A program made the translations under genes and the position numbers. The notes beneath the pieces are model-generated. The model was not told the DNA's origin and searched no databases. It saw nothing but the letters and a program-made list of their open reading frames with translations. Shown here piece after piece: positions 1 through 7,924 of a stretch of 27,626 nucleotides of DNA (position 1 is its first letter; every line of letters starts with the position of its first letter). The stretch is from DAOUMU01 sp034409055 (lineage in GTDB: Bacteria > Chloroflexota > Anaerolineae > 4572-78 > J111), in assembly GCA_034409055.1 (NCBI GenBank), contig DAOUMU010000043.1:1-27626 (forward strand). The letters run 5' to 3'.

Positions 1-76
1 TTTAATTTGACAGCATCGTACCTGAAAAGTAATCTTGTTGTTCTGTGTAATCCAGAACACAAGGAGGGCAGAAGCC

Positions 77-1024
77 ATGATCAGGTATCAGAAATTATCG
101 CAACACCGCCGCAAGTTTCTAGCAATGACGGGCTATACGGTGGAAGAATTTGAAGCCTTATTGCCTCACTTTCGAGTTGAGTTTGAGAATCACGTCGCCG
201 TTTATCGGCTTGATGGCAAAAAACGGACCAAACGCCGATATACTGAGTACAAGAATTCGCCCTTGCCCAGCATTGAAGACAAACTCCTGTTCATTTTGAT
301 TTATTTGAAACAAGGTTCGTTACAAGAAGAACAGGCGACCCTGTTTGAGATGCATCAACCGGACGCCAACAAATGGATCCATCTGTTGCATACTCTACTC
401 AATCGGACCTTGGCTGCCTTGGGAGAATTACCGGCTCGAGAGGCAGCCGAGTTAGAGCAGAGGCTTGAGCCAGAAGAAAAAGATGAAGAAGATGATGAGG
501 CCTTAAACCTCTTCTTTCACGATGGTACAGAAAGACCGATTGTCCGTCCCAAGGATAAAACGCTCCAAAAACTGTATTACAGTGGTAAGAAAAAGCAACA
601 TACCCTCAAAAACATTGTGGTTATCAATGCTTGGTGCAAGATTATCCTGTTAACGTTCACCTGTGAGGGTAAGAAACATGACAAGAAAGCCGCGGACGAA
701 GCTGACTATCAGTTGCCTGAAGACAGTCAGTTATATCAAGATACCGGCTTTCAAGGCTTCACCCTGGTCGGGGTCACGATCATCCAACCCAAAAAGAAAC
801 CTCGGGGCAAGGAGCTGACTGAAGAGGATAAAGAAAACAACCGGCTCATTTCCAAAGTCAGAATTCGGATTGAACACGCCATTGGTGGGGTGAAACGGTA
901 TCGCATTGTTAAGGACAAGCTCCGAAATTGGAAAGAGAACTTTCGAGACAAAGTGATGGAAACTTGCTGTGGGTTGCACAATTTCAGGTTAAACTTTAGA
1001 CCTTGGCACTATGAAGCCATTTAA
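77..1024 (+). CDS. IS5-type transposase (DDE_Tnp_4 family)
   Basis: DDE transposase that would cut and paste its own insertion sequence. From the ATG at 77 the protein is 315 aa, the usual size for this group. An upstream start at 35 is possible, but AAGGAGGG at 61-68 is well placed for 77. Residues 1-115 look like the N-terminal helix-turn-helix region. An acidic, lysine-rich linker (about 120-141) precedes the catalytic core. The core triad is visible as D149 in HDGTERPI, D222 in QDTGFQG and E266 in RIEHAIGGVKRYR. The frame is intact, so the enzyme may be active. I could not find a terminal inverted repeat pair. The left end is probably outside the window and the right end probably lies between 1025 and 1045, just before the surface-protein leader. 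Family assignment is confident; the exact subgroup is not. Confidence 0.85.
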   Translation: MIRYQKLSQHRRKFLAMTGYTVEEFEALLPHFRVEFENHVAVYRLDGKKRTKRRYTEYKNSPLPSIEDKLLFILIYLKQGSLQEEQATLFEMHQPDANKWIHLLHTLLNRTLAALGELPAREAAELEQRLEPEEKDEEDDEALNLFFHDGTERPIVRPKDKTLQKLYYSGKKKQHTLKNIVVINAWCKIILLTFTCEGKKHDKKAADEADYQLPEDSQLYQDTGFQGFTLVGVTIIQPKKKPRGKELTEEDKENNRLISKVRIRIEHAIGGVKRYRIVKDKLRNWKENFRDKVMETCCGLHNFRLNFRPWHYEAI

Positions 1025-1034
1025 TCTCTATAAT
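1003..1034 (+). promoter_or_regulatory. Possible outward promoter at the IS right end
   Basis: TTGGCA at 1003-1008 and a perfect TATAAT at 1029-1034 point out of the transposase gene toward the beta-helix surface protein. The 20-nt spacer is longer than the preferred 16-18, so this is only a weak candidate. The second copy of the leader (4325-4699) has no equivalent upstream. Confidence 0.2.
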
Positions 1035-1045
1035 GTCTACTATGA

Positions 1046-1422
1046 GTGGAAGCTCGAGGCTTTGATGGGGAGTCTGCCCAACCACCAGGTCCGACCATTG
1101 AGCCTACACGAGAGGAGGTGAGATATAGATCGTATTCCGCTTTGCAAAAGTGTACCGTACTGGCGCGAATGATTCGCCAGGAATTGCAATAGAAGAAAAT
1201 AACAAATGTGATGAAGGCCACGCGCACGGACGGGAACCCTACGCGTGACCTTCGAGGAGCATAGTCGCAAGCCACAGAGGATGCAACGATGCGCTTTTAT
1301 TTTACTTGTATTTTTGCCATAAAGCAAGATGCAGAGGGACCATCCTAATTGCTGTCCCATTGACTGGTGCGTATTGTGTATTCTGAGGGTTGCCGGCTTC
1401 AAATTTGAAAGGAGAAATACTT
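1046..1422 (+). repeat. Duplicated leader region, copy A
   Basis: This gene-free stretch upstream of the beta-helix surface gene aligns almost end to end with 4325-4699, upstream of the next surface gene. Both run from GTGGAAGCTC to the shared ribosome-binding context TTTGAAAGGAGAAAT. Most of it differs by scattered substitutions and small indels, but the block 1232-1305 is identical. Short open frames occur on both strands, yet none has a convincing start, so I treat it as an untranslated leader or a decayed gene remnant. Confidence 0.8.
1213..1305 (+). promoter_or_regulatory. Conserved leader core with hairpin (copy A), possible structured RNA
   Basis: The core of leader copy A. GAAGGCCACGC (1213-1223) pairs with GCGTGACCTTC (1243-1253) with one mismatch, and the loop holds GGGAACCC. 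The block 1232-1305 is identical in copy B, including a T-rich end (CTTTTATTTTAC). Identity over 74 nt inside otherwise diverged copies suggests selection on nucleotide sequence or structure, or gene conversion. It does not match a riboswitch class I can name. Confidence 0.4.
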
Positions 1423-4314
1423 ATGACTACCGAACGATTGAGACAGATAGTTATCCTGACCTTGCGCGGCTGGCTGCTGTTGCTTCTAATAGTAGCACTG
1501 ACCCTAATCTTAGGACCGACTCCGACAGCACGGGCGGTGACCTTTACCGTTACAAAAACCGCGGATACCGCCGATGGTACCTGTGACGTTGACTGCTCGC
1601 TGCGAGAAGCCATCATCGCGGCTAACGCCGCGCTTGGTCCTGACATCATCAATGTACCGATTGGTACCTACACTCTGACAATCCCCAGCGAAGACGAAGA
1701 AAATGCTGCCGTCACGGGCGATCTTGATATCACGGACGACTTAACCATCGTCGGTGCGGGTGCAGCCAATACCATCATTGACGGTGATAGTCTCGATCGA
1801 GTGCTGCACATCATCAGCTCTATCTCTGTGGAGATTACTGACGTAACGATTCAGAATGGCGCAACACATAGCGGGAGGAGCGGCGCTGGCATTTTTAACG
1901 AGGGTGGCATGGTGATGCTGACCAACAGCACCGTCAGTAGCAACCAAATCGCCGAAGACTTTGGTGGTGGTATCTTCAACGACAGCGGATCGGTGATACT
2001 GACCAACAGCACCATCAGCAACAACAACGGTCACGTAGCCCGGGGCGTCGGCATCTACAACTTCGGCGGCATAGTGGAGTTGATTGACAGCACCGTCAGC
2101 AACAACACATTCACAGCCGCCAGTTGGGGTGGCGGCATCTTCAACGACGGCGGCACAGTGAACCTGATCAACAGTACCGTTAGCGGCAACAACGTCGAGA
2201 AGGATGGTGGTGGTATCTTCAACGACGATGGTACGGTGACTTTAACCAACAATAGCATCATTAGCAATAACAACGCTGATGTCAGTGGCGGTGGCATCAA
2301 AAACGACAATGGTGGCACAATAGAACTGACCGATACCACCATCAGCGATAACAGCGCAGGCAATGACGGTGGCGGCATCGACAACCTGGGTACGGTACAA
2401 TTGACCAATAGCCTCATCAGCAGTAACAGCGCCGGGCACGACGGCGGTGGCATCGATAATTTCACTGGCAGCGCAGTGACATTGATCAATAGTACCGTCA
2501 GTGATAACAGTGCCGACAACGGGGGGGGGGGTATGAACAACTTCAACGGCACGGTGGAGTTGATCAACTCCTCTGTCAGAAGTAACCGTACCGATGGCAA
2601 TGGCGGTGGCATCAAAAACTTCGAGAACGGCTCGGTAACTCTGACCGGCAGCACTATCAGTGGTAATGACAGCGCTGTTGACGGCGGCGGTATTTCTAAT
2701 CTTGGCACGACGAGGTTAATCAACAGCACCGTCAGCGGCAACGAAACCGGTGATCGTGGCGGTGGCATATTCAACAATGGTGGGATAGTGAGGCTAACCG
2801 ATAAGAGCAGGGCCGTCGCCAACAAGGCCAACAGTGGCAGTGGCATCTACAACAATGACGGTGTGGTGGTACTGAACAATAGCGCTATCAGTCTCAACAT
2901 CAACGCCAGTGGCGGCGGCGGTATCTTCAATGCCACCGGTAGCGTGGTAGAACTGACCAACAGCACCGTCAACGGCAACAGCGCCACCATTTTCGGCGGC
3001 GGCATCTTCAACGACGGCACAACGGTGTTGTTCAATAGCACCGTCAGTGGCAACACTGCCAACTTTGGCGGCGGCATCCAAAACAACACTGGCACGTTAG
3101 AATTGACCAACAGCACCATCAGCGACAACAGTGCCAACGTATCCGGCGGCGGCATCTCCAATGGTAGCACAGTGGAACTGATCAACACCATCGTGGCGGA
3201 CAATGTCGTAGGCGGAGACTGCTCCGGACCGATCACTTCCCTCGGCTACAACCTGCTGGGAAACAATGCCGGTTGCTCCTTCACCCCGACCACTGGCGAC
3301 CTAGTGGGTACCAGTGACAGTCCCATTGACCCACGACTCGGCCCACTGCAAGACAACGGCGGCTCAACCGAGACCCACGGCCTCCTGCCTGGTAGCCCGG
3401 CCATCGACGCGGGTAGTTGTAACGGCACCACTGCTGACCAGCGTGGTAAGCCCCGGCCTATAGATGTACCTAGTATCCCCAATGTGGATGATGGTTGCGA
3501 TATCGGAGCGTTTGAGCTTCAGCGAGCTACCCTCAACGTTCGGGCTTTCATTGACGGACGCAGTGACCTGATCATCCAATGTGACACCGTTCATTGGTAC
3601 CATCTTGATTATGCTGCGCCCGGACGCCACTTCGATGCGCCAGGTGGAAATGTGCCCACCTTTCTCAATGGAACAGAATGGTGCCCCGGCTGGCCCGGTG
3701 ATCCGGTTGGCCTTCAGGCGTGTGCTCCGGTTAACAATGAAAGCCGTTGTGGCGGCTGCCGCTCTTTAGAAGAGAGTGATTTTATAGGAGTGCCAACCCT
3801 GGCAGCCCAACCCCAAACTGTTGACCTGGATGTCATCCAGGCGCGGGCAGGTGTGACTATCATTCAGCAGCCCAATCAGAGTAACGGCTTCACCCTGATC
3901 GTTGAGTTCAATGACAACCCGCCGGGTGGCCCCGACTGGTACGAGATTAATCTGAACTACCTGGAAGACGCTACCGCCATCACCCTACTCTCCTTCACCG
4001 CCCACCCAGCCGCCGACCACATCACCCTGGCCTGGCAAACAGCCACCGAGGTGGACAACGCCGGCTTCAACCTCCACCGGGCCACGGCTGCCGCAGGCCC
4101 CTACACCAGGCTCAATGACACGCTCATCCCGGCCCAGGGCGACGCCGTCTCTGGAGCTAACTACACCTATACCGATACCGATGTGGTCAAGGGGGTAACC
4201 TACTACTACAAGCTGGAGGATGTGGACATTCACGGCGTCAGTACTTTCCACGGGCCGGTGTCGGCCACGCCCGGAGTCATCGGTTCGGTTTATTTGCCGG
4301 TTATCGTCAAGTAA
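1423..4314 (+). CDS. Secreted CSLREA-domain parallel beta-helix surface protein
   Basis: A 963-aa exported protein probably displayed on or released from the cell surface; the ligand is unknown. Start ATG 1423 is chosen because AAAGGAG at 1408-1414 sits 8 nt upstream. Residues 1-38 form a signal peptide ending near TARA. The CSLREA motif is at 58-63 (DCSLREAI). From about 75 to 630 there are many ~20-25-residue repeats of the form GGGIFNxGGTVxLxNSTVSxN, typical of a right-handed beta-helix. A choice-of-anchor-Q-like segment follows (about 636-708, with LLPGSPAIDAG and DQRGKPRP). Next come a module containing NTVHWYHLD-like residues (CDTVHWYHLDYAAPG) and an FN3-like domain (about 851-950). The protein ends in VYLPVIVK. 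The FN3-like end is shared with the gene at 7080. An 11-G tract lies at 2521-2531. Confidence 0.85.
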   Translation: MTTERLRQIVILTLRGWLLLLLIVALTLILGPTPTARAVTFTVTKTADTADGTCDVDCSLREAIIAANAALGPDIINVPIGTYTLTIPSEDEENAAVTGDLDITDDLTIVGAGAANTIIDGDSLDRVLHIISSISVEITDVTIQNGATHSGRSGAGIFNEGGMVMLTNSTVSSNQIAEDFGGGIFNDSGSVILTNSTISNNNGHVARGVGIYNFGGIVELIDSTVSNNTFTAASWGGGIFNDGGTVNLINSTVSGNNVEKDGGGIFNDDGTVTLTNNSIISNNNADVSGGGIKNDNGGTIELTDTTISDNSAGNDGGGIDNLGTVQLTNSLISSNSAGHDGGGIDNFTGSAVTLINSTVSDNSADNGGGGMNNFNGTVELINSSVRSNRTDGNGGGIKNFENGSVTLTGSTISGNDSAVDGGGISNLGTTRLINSTVSGNETGDRGGGIFNNGGIVRLTDKSRAVANKANSGSGIYNNDGVVVLNNSAISLNINASGGGGIFNATGSVVELTNSTVNGNSATIFGGGIFNDGTTVLFNSTVSGNTANFGGGIQNNTGTLELTNSTISDNSANVSGGGISNGSTVELINTIVADNVVGGDCSGPITSLGYNLLGNNAGCSFTPTTGDLVGTSDSPIDPRLGPLQDNGGSTETHGLLPGSPAIDAGSCNGTTADQRGKPRPIDVPSIPNVDDGCDIGAFELQRATLNVRAFIDGRSDLIIQCDTVHWYHLDYAAPGRHFDAPGGNVPTFLNGTEWCPGWPGDPVGLQACAPVNNESRCGGCRSLEESDFIGVPTLAAQPQTVDLDVIQARAGVTIIQQPNQSNGFTLIVEFNDNPPGGPDWYEINLNYLEDATAITLLSFTAHPAADHITLAWQTATEVDNAGFNLHRATAAAGPYTRLNDTLIPAQGDAVSGANYTYTDTDVVKGVTYYYKLEDVDIHGVSTFHGPVSATPGVIGSVYLPVIVK
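2521..2531 (+). repeat. Homopolymeric G tract (11 G) inside the beta-helix gene
   Basis: Eleven consecutive G bases encode GGG plus part of a fourth glycine, where neighbouring repeats use mixed GGC/GGT codons. A gain or loss of one base would frameshift the surface protein in the middle of its helix. Confidence 0.9.
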
Positions 4315-4318
4315 TGAG
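3973..4318 (+). repeat. Duplicated C-terminal module, copy 1
   Basis: Aligns without any indel to 7359-7704 (constant offset 3386), running through the stop codon. It encodes the FN3-like domain with TLAWQT, EVDNAGFNLHRAT and TYYYKLEDVDIHGVSTFHGP, plus the YLP tail. By eye most bases are identical, and many of the differences are at third codon positions. Confidence 0.85.
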
Positions 4319-4324
4319 GTATGG

Positions 4325-4699
4325 GTGGAAGCTCAGGCTTTGATCAGTAGTCTGGCCACCGGCCAGGTCCGGCCATCGAGCCCACCCGAAAGGAGGTGAG
4401 ATATAGATCGTATCCCGCTTTACAAAAGTGTATCGCAACCTTGTTAGAATTGCAGTAGAAGAAAGTAACAAACGCGACGAAGGCCACGCAAACGGATGGG
4501 AACCCTACGCGTGACCTTCGAGGAGCATAGTCGCAAGCCACAGAGGATGCAACGATGCGCTTTTATTTTACCTGTACTTTTGTCATTGAACAAGTACAAG
4601 GTATAAGGGGGCTCTGGTATCCTGATTGCTACCTCGTTGATCGGTGCGTATAGCATATTCTGTGGTTTGCCGACTTCAAATTTGAAAGGAGAAATTGAA
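4325..4699 (+). repeat. Duplicated leader region, copy B
   Basis: Second copy of the 1046-1422 leader, filling the gap between the beta-helix and YadA-like genes. It keeps the ribosome-binding end and the identical 74-nt core but differs by substitutions and short indels. These include a 12-nt deletion near 4443 and a 1-nt deletion near the start that would break any long shared frame. Confidence 0.8.
4479..4571 (+). promoter_or_regulatory. Conserved leader core with hairpin (copy B), possible structured RNA
   Basis: GAAGGCCACGC (4479-4489) pairs with GCGTGACCTTC (4509-4519), as in copy A. The loop differs at several bases while both stem arms are unchanged. Bases 4498-4571 are identical to 1232-1305. 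The function is unknown. Confidence 0.4.
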
Positions 4700-7069
4700 G
4701 TGAAACGCAGAATTTTGTTTAAACTATTACCAATTCTAGGCCTGATGCTGGCCTTGGGGATCTTACTCACCGGCCAGCCAGGGGCCGTGGACGCTCAGGG
4801 ACCGGAGACCCAAGGTGATATTGGCATTCAACAGATCCCCTTAGGTACGGCCTTTACCTACCAGGGTCGCCTGGTTCTCGACGGCAGCCCCGCCAGTGGC
4901 GATTACGATTTTAGATTCGATTTGTACGACGTTGGCTTCGGCGGCACACCTTTAGGCACAAAGCTCATCTCAATCTCCAGCTTGACCGATGGCCTCTTTA
5001 AGCTCGATCTGGACTTCGGCAGCGGCATTTTCACCGGTGACGCCCGCTTTTTAGAGATCTCCGTGAGGCAGACGGGTAGTCCTGGGGGTTATACTACCCT
5101 CATCCCACGCCAGCAGTTGAGACCTACACCGTATGCGCTGGCCTTGCCTGGCCTATGGACCCAGCCTAACGATATCAGTCCGAACGTGATTGGCGGTTTC
5201 AGCGGCAATGAAGTAATCAATGGTGTCGTGGGTGCTACGATCAGCGGTGGTGGTATCAAGGCTGCCGCTGACGAGTTCGGTAATAATACCGTGACCGATA
5301 ACTATGGGACTGTCGGTGGTGGGCGAAGCAATCTGGCAGGCGATCAGGTCGGAACGACCATGGATGCAGCCTTCGCCACTGTTGGCGGGGGCCGCATGAA
5401 CATCGCCAGCGGAAGAGCTGCCACCGTCAGTGGGGGCGATTTCAACTGGAACTACGGCAACAACGCCACCATTGGTGGGGGCTCCGGCAACCAAACTCAC
5501 AGTAACGACTACGCCACCATCGGCGGAGGCGCGAACAACCAAACTGGCGGTGAAGCTGCTACCATCGGCGGGGGTGCCTTCAACGAAGCAATGGCTAACT
5601 ATGCCACGATTGCCGGTGGCGGCTTCACCGATCCTACCGACCCTCATACTGGCAACCGCGTCACTGACAATTACGGTACCGTAGGTGGAGGTGGAAACAA
5701 TCAAGCCGGTGATGGTGCTGGAACGACTGATGATACGAGCTATAATACGGTTAGTGGGGGCTATAGCAATATCGCTAGTGGTGAATACCCCACTAATGTT
5801 GTTGAACGTGGCTTCGCCACTGTGAGTGGGGGCAGGGGTAATGAGGCCAGTGGTATTGATGCAGCCATCGGCGGAGGGAAGGAGAACATCGCCAGTGGCG
5901 AAAGCGCTACTGTTGGTGGAGGTCTGGGTAACAAAGCTAGCGGTTTTCGTGCTACCATTGGCGGGGGTCTTTGGAACAAAGCCCGAAGCTATATTGTTAC
6001 CATCGGCGGAGGCTATGGCAACATCGCTGGGGGCGAAGGCACTATGGACGGATGGCTCGCTACCGTCGGTGGAGGATACTACAATACCGCCAGTGGTAAC
6101 AATTCCACCATCGGTGGGGGATTCTTAAACACCGCAAGTTTTACCGACACCACTATCAGTGGAGGAAGAGAAAACGAGGCCAACGGCGAGTCCGCCACTG
6201 TCCCTGGGGGCTCCGACAACACTGCCGCGGGCGACTATAGTTTCGCTGCTGGCCGCCACGCCAAGGCCAACCATAATGGCACTTTCGTCTGGGCCGACTC
6301 CACTAGCGAAGACTTTGAGTCCACTGGCCCAAATCAGTTCTTGGTGCGCGCTAATGGTGGAGCGGTCTTTACTGGCGATGTCACTCACGGATCCATGCTG
6401 GATGTTACCAATCTTTCTAACATGTATAGCTACGGTATCTACGGCCGTGGCGGTAGCACCGGCGTCGTCGGTTCCTCAGAGTACGGCATCGGCGTCAGCG
6501 GCAATGGTATAACTGGTGTCTATGGCGGGAGCGTCTATACCGACGGTATCGGCGTCCGCGCTGACAGCCTGAAAGGAAACCCCATCGAAGCATACGGTGG
6601 CACTCCTAGCGACCGCGAGTTCTATGTCTCCAACAGTGGCAACGTCTACGCAGATGGCACCTTTAACCCAGGTGGCGCTGACCTGGCCGAGATGCTCCCG
6701 GCTGTCGGGGGCCTTGAGCCAGGCGAAGTGCTGGTTGTCGGCTCAGATGGCAAGCTGACCCACAGCACGCAGGCCTACCAGCCCACCGTGGTCGGAGTTC
6801 ATTCCACCCAACCCGGCTTTGTGGGCGGTGCGGGTGAGGACGCGAATCTGAGCGGCAAGGTCCCACTGGCGGTGGTCGGTGTAGTGCCGGTCAAGGCCAG
6901 TGCTGAAAACGGCTCTATCCATCCCGGCGACCTGCTCACTACCAGTGATACACCCGGCCATGCGATGAAGGCTGGTCCCAACCCACCTGTCGGGACAGTG
7001 ATCGGCAAGGCACTGGAAGGGCTGGACGAAGACACTGGCATGATTCAAATGCTGGTCATCTTGCAATAG
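4700..7069 (+). CDS. Secreted YadA-head-like repeat surface protein
   Basis: A 789-aa exported repeat protein, probably an adhesin-like or matrix component. The start is GTG 4700, preceded at 8 nt by AAAGGAG (4685-4691). The in-frame ATG at 4637 lies in the leader and would bury the signal peptide. The signal peptide is about residues 1-33 (ends near AVDAQ). Residues ~50-135 form a conserved globular N-domain (GTAFTYQGRL, RQQLRPTPYALAL). About 20 repeats of the type ATVGGGxxNxASG follow (~150-510), as in YadA head domains, ending with FAAGRHAKANHNGTFVWADS. The C-terminal ~130 residues (DLAEMLPAVGG, PLAVVGVVPVKA, PGDLLTTSDTPGHAMKA, VIGKALE) match the conserved tail often found behind such heads in Gram-negative and Chloroflexota proteins. 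No trimeric-autotransporter membrane anchor is present. It is probably co-transcribed with the next gene. Confidence 0.8.
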   Translation: MKRRILFKLLPILGLMLALGILLTGQPGAVDAQGPETQGDIGIQQIPLGTAFTYQGRLVLDGSPASGDYDFRFDLYDVGFGGTPLGTKLISISSLTDGLFKLDLDFGSGIFTGDARFLEISVRQTGSPGGYTTLIPRQQLRPTPYALALPGLWTQPNDISPNVIGGFSGNEVINGVVGATISGGGIKAAADEFGNNTVTDNYGTVGGGRSNLAGDQVGTTMDAAFATVGGGRMNIASGRAATVSGGDFNWNYGNNATIGGGSGNQTHSNDYATIGGGANNQTGGEAATIGGGAFNEAMANYATIAGGGFTDPTDPHTGNRVTDNYGTVGGGGNNQAGDGAGTTDDTSYNTVSGGYSNIASGEYPTNVVERGFATVSGGRGNEASGIDAAIGGGKENIASGESATVGGGLGNKASGFRATIGGGLWNKARSYIVTIGGGYGNIAGGEGTMDGWLATVGGGYYNTASGNNSTIGGGFLNTASFTDTTISGGRENEANGESATVPGGSDNTAAGDYSFAAGRHAKANHNGTFVWADSTSEDFESTGPNQFLVRANGGAVFTGDVTHGSMLDVTNLSNMYSYGIYGRGGSTGVVGSSEYGIGVSGNGITGVYGGSVYTDGIGVRADSLKGNPIEAYGGTPSDREFYVSNSGNVYADGTFNPGGADLAEMLPAVGGLEPGEVLVVGSDGKLTHSTQAYQPTVVGVHSTQPGFVGGAGEDANLSGKVPLAVVGVVPVKASAENGSIHPGDLLTTSDTPGHAMKAGPNPPVGTVIGKALEGLDEDTGMIQMLVILQ

Positions 7070-7079
7070 GAGGAATCCA

Positions 7080-7700
7080 ATGAGACCTATTCAAATAAGA
7101 GGATTTCCTCACTTGGTCGTGGCGGTGACGTTGGCCATGCTGCTGCTCGTCCCCGCCACTCTGGCCCAAACCGACGGTGACTTCGAACTCTCCTGGTTCA
7201 CGGTGGACGGCGGGGGCGGCACCAGTAGCGGTATTGACACTGGCAACAACGTGACCTATACGGTGAGCGGCACAATTGGCCAGCCTGATGCCGGACTGTT
7301 CAGTCGCGATCCTTACATTCTGGTAACAGGTTTTTGGGCTACCATTATCGAGAAGCCCACCGCCATCACCCTGCTCTCCTTCACCGCCCAGCCAGCCGCC
7401 GACCACATCACCCTGGCCTGGCAAACCGGCACAGAGGTGGACAACGCTGGTTTCAATCTCCACCGGGCCACGGCCGCGGAGGGCCCCTACACCAAGCTCA
7501 ACGACGCGCTCATCCCAGCTAAGGGCGATCCCGTCTCCGGGGCCAGCTACATATACACCGATACGGATGTAGTCAAGGGCGTGACCTATTACTACAAGTT
7601 GGAGGATGTGGACATTCACGGGGTCAGCACCTTCCACGGACCGGTGGTGGCGGAGCCGGGGGCAATTGGTTCGATCTATTTGCCGGTTATCCTCAAGTAA
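7080..7700 (+). CDS. Small secreted protein with FN3-like domain and YLP tail
   Basis: A 206-aa exported protein of unknown specific role. The ATG at 7080 follows AGGAGG, which overlaps the stop region of the preceding gene (ends 7069), so the two are very likely co-translated. Residues 1-29 are a signal peptide ending in LAQ. Residues 30-85 carry the secreted-protein motif FELSWFTVDGGGGTSSG and VSGTIGQPDAG, usual in bacterial surface proteins with C-terminal anchors. Residues 93-206 are the duplicated FN3-like module, ending in IYLPVILK. The module is nearly the same as the end of the 963-aa protein, which points to a local duplication or gene conversion. Confidence 0.75.
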   Translation: MRPIQIRGFPHLVVAVTLAMLLLVPATLAQTDGDFELSWFTVDGGGGTSSGIDTGNNVTYTVSGTIGQPDAGLFSRDPYILVTGFWATIIEKPTAITLLSFTAQPAADHITLAWQTGTEVDNAGFNLHRATAAEGPYTKLNDALIPAKGDPVSGASYIYTDTDVVKGVTYYYKLEDVDIHGVSTFHGPVVAEPGAIGSIYLPVILK

Positions 7701-7704
7701 TGAT
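7359..7704 (+). repeat. Duplicated C-terminal module, copy 2
   Basis: Partner of 3973-4318, aligned without gaps through the stop codon. Only the module is duplicated; sequence upstream of 7359 is unrelated to the first gene. Confidence 0.85.
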
Positions 7705-7710
7705 GAAGGA

Positions 7711-7764
7711 TGAACGATGAATGATGAATGGTCAATCAAAGAGAAGTTCATCATTCATCGTTCA
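7711..7764 (+). terminator. Perfect 18-bp inverted repeat after the surface genes
   Basis: TGAACGATGAATGATGAA (7711-7728) is exactly complementary to 7747-7764, with an 18-nt loop. It lies 10 nt past the stop of the small secreted protein and could end the operon or protect its 3' end. There is no clean T run, and similar TTCATCATTC sequence occurs at 20702-20738, so it may equally be a dispersed repeat. Confidence 0.4.
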
Positions 7765-7780
7765 ATTTATACTTTCCTGG

Positions 7781-7860
7781 ACAACCCACAGGGCAGGTGA
7801 CAAACCCACAGGGCAAGTGATCAATCCATAGGGCGAGTGACCAACTCACAGGGCAAGTGT
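7781..7860 (+). repeat. Four tandem 20-bp repeats upstream of the small peptide gene
   Basis: Four contiguous 20-bp units share the core CCACAGGGCAAGTGA with a few substitutions. The first unit contains AACCCACAGGGCAGG (7783-7797), which recurs exactly at 18731-18745 inside the 241-bp element. An AT-rich stretch with ACCAATAACTAATAA-like repeats fills 7861-7906. There are no CRISPR spacers between the units. Confidence 0.8.
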
Positions 7861-7924
7861 AACTAATAACCAACAACCAATAACTAATAACCAACCAATA
7901 AATATCGAAAGGAGCTAAAACAAA

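Noticed and set aside
1098..1248. Short plus-strand frames in the leaders ending in EPYA-stop, with some silent differences between copies
   Set aside because: A stop codon lies directly upstream and there is no standard start; it may be a decayed gene end but cannot be supported as a gene.
1021..1275. Minus-strand short frames starting MACDYAPRRSRVGFPSV in both leader copies (also 4344-4541)
   Set aside because: Similarity between them follows from the DNA duplication. Substitutions are mostly amino-acid changing and lengths differ, so coding selection is not supported.
1213..1305. Cyclic di-GMP-type riboswitch
   Set aside because: A few bases (CGCAAGCCAC) resemble part of the GEMM motif, but the paired elements and tetraloop receptor order are not present.
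2055..2846. Minus-strand frame of 263 codons opposite the beta-helix repeats
   Set aside because: The repeated DNA gives a monotonous Pro/Leu-rich translation; it is a shadow of the repeats.
7056..7754. Minus-strand frame of 232 codons opposite the small secreted protein
   Set aside because: The plus-strand gene has a signal peptide, domain structure and coupled start; the reverse frame has none.
7781..7860. CRISPR array
   Set aside because: The units are directly adjacent 20-mers with no spacers, and there are no cas genes.
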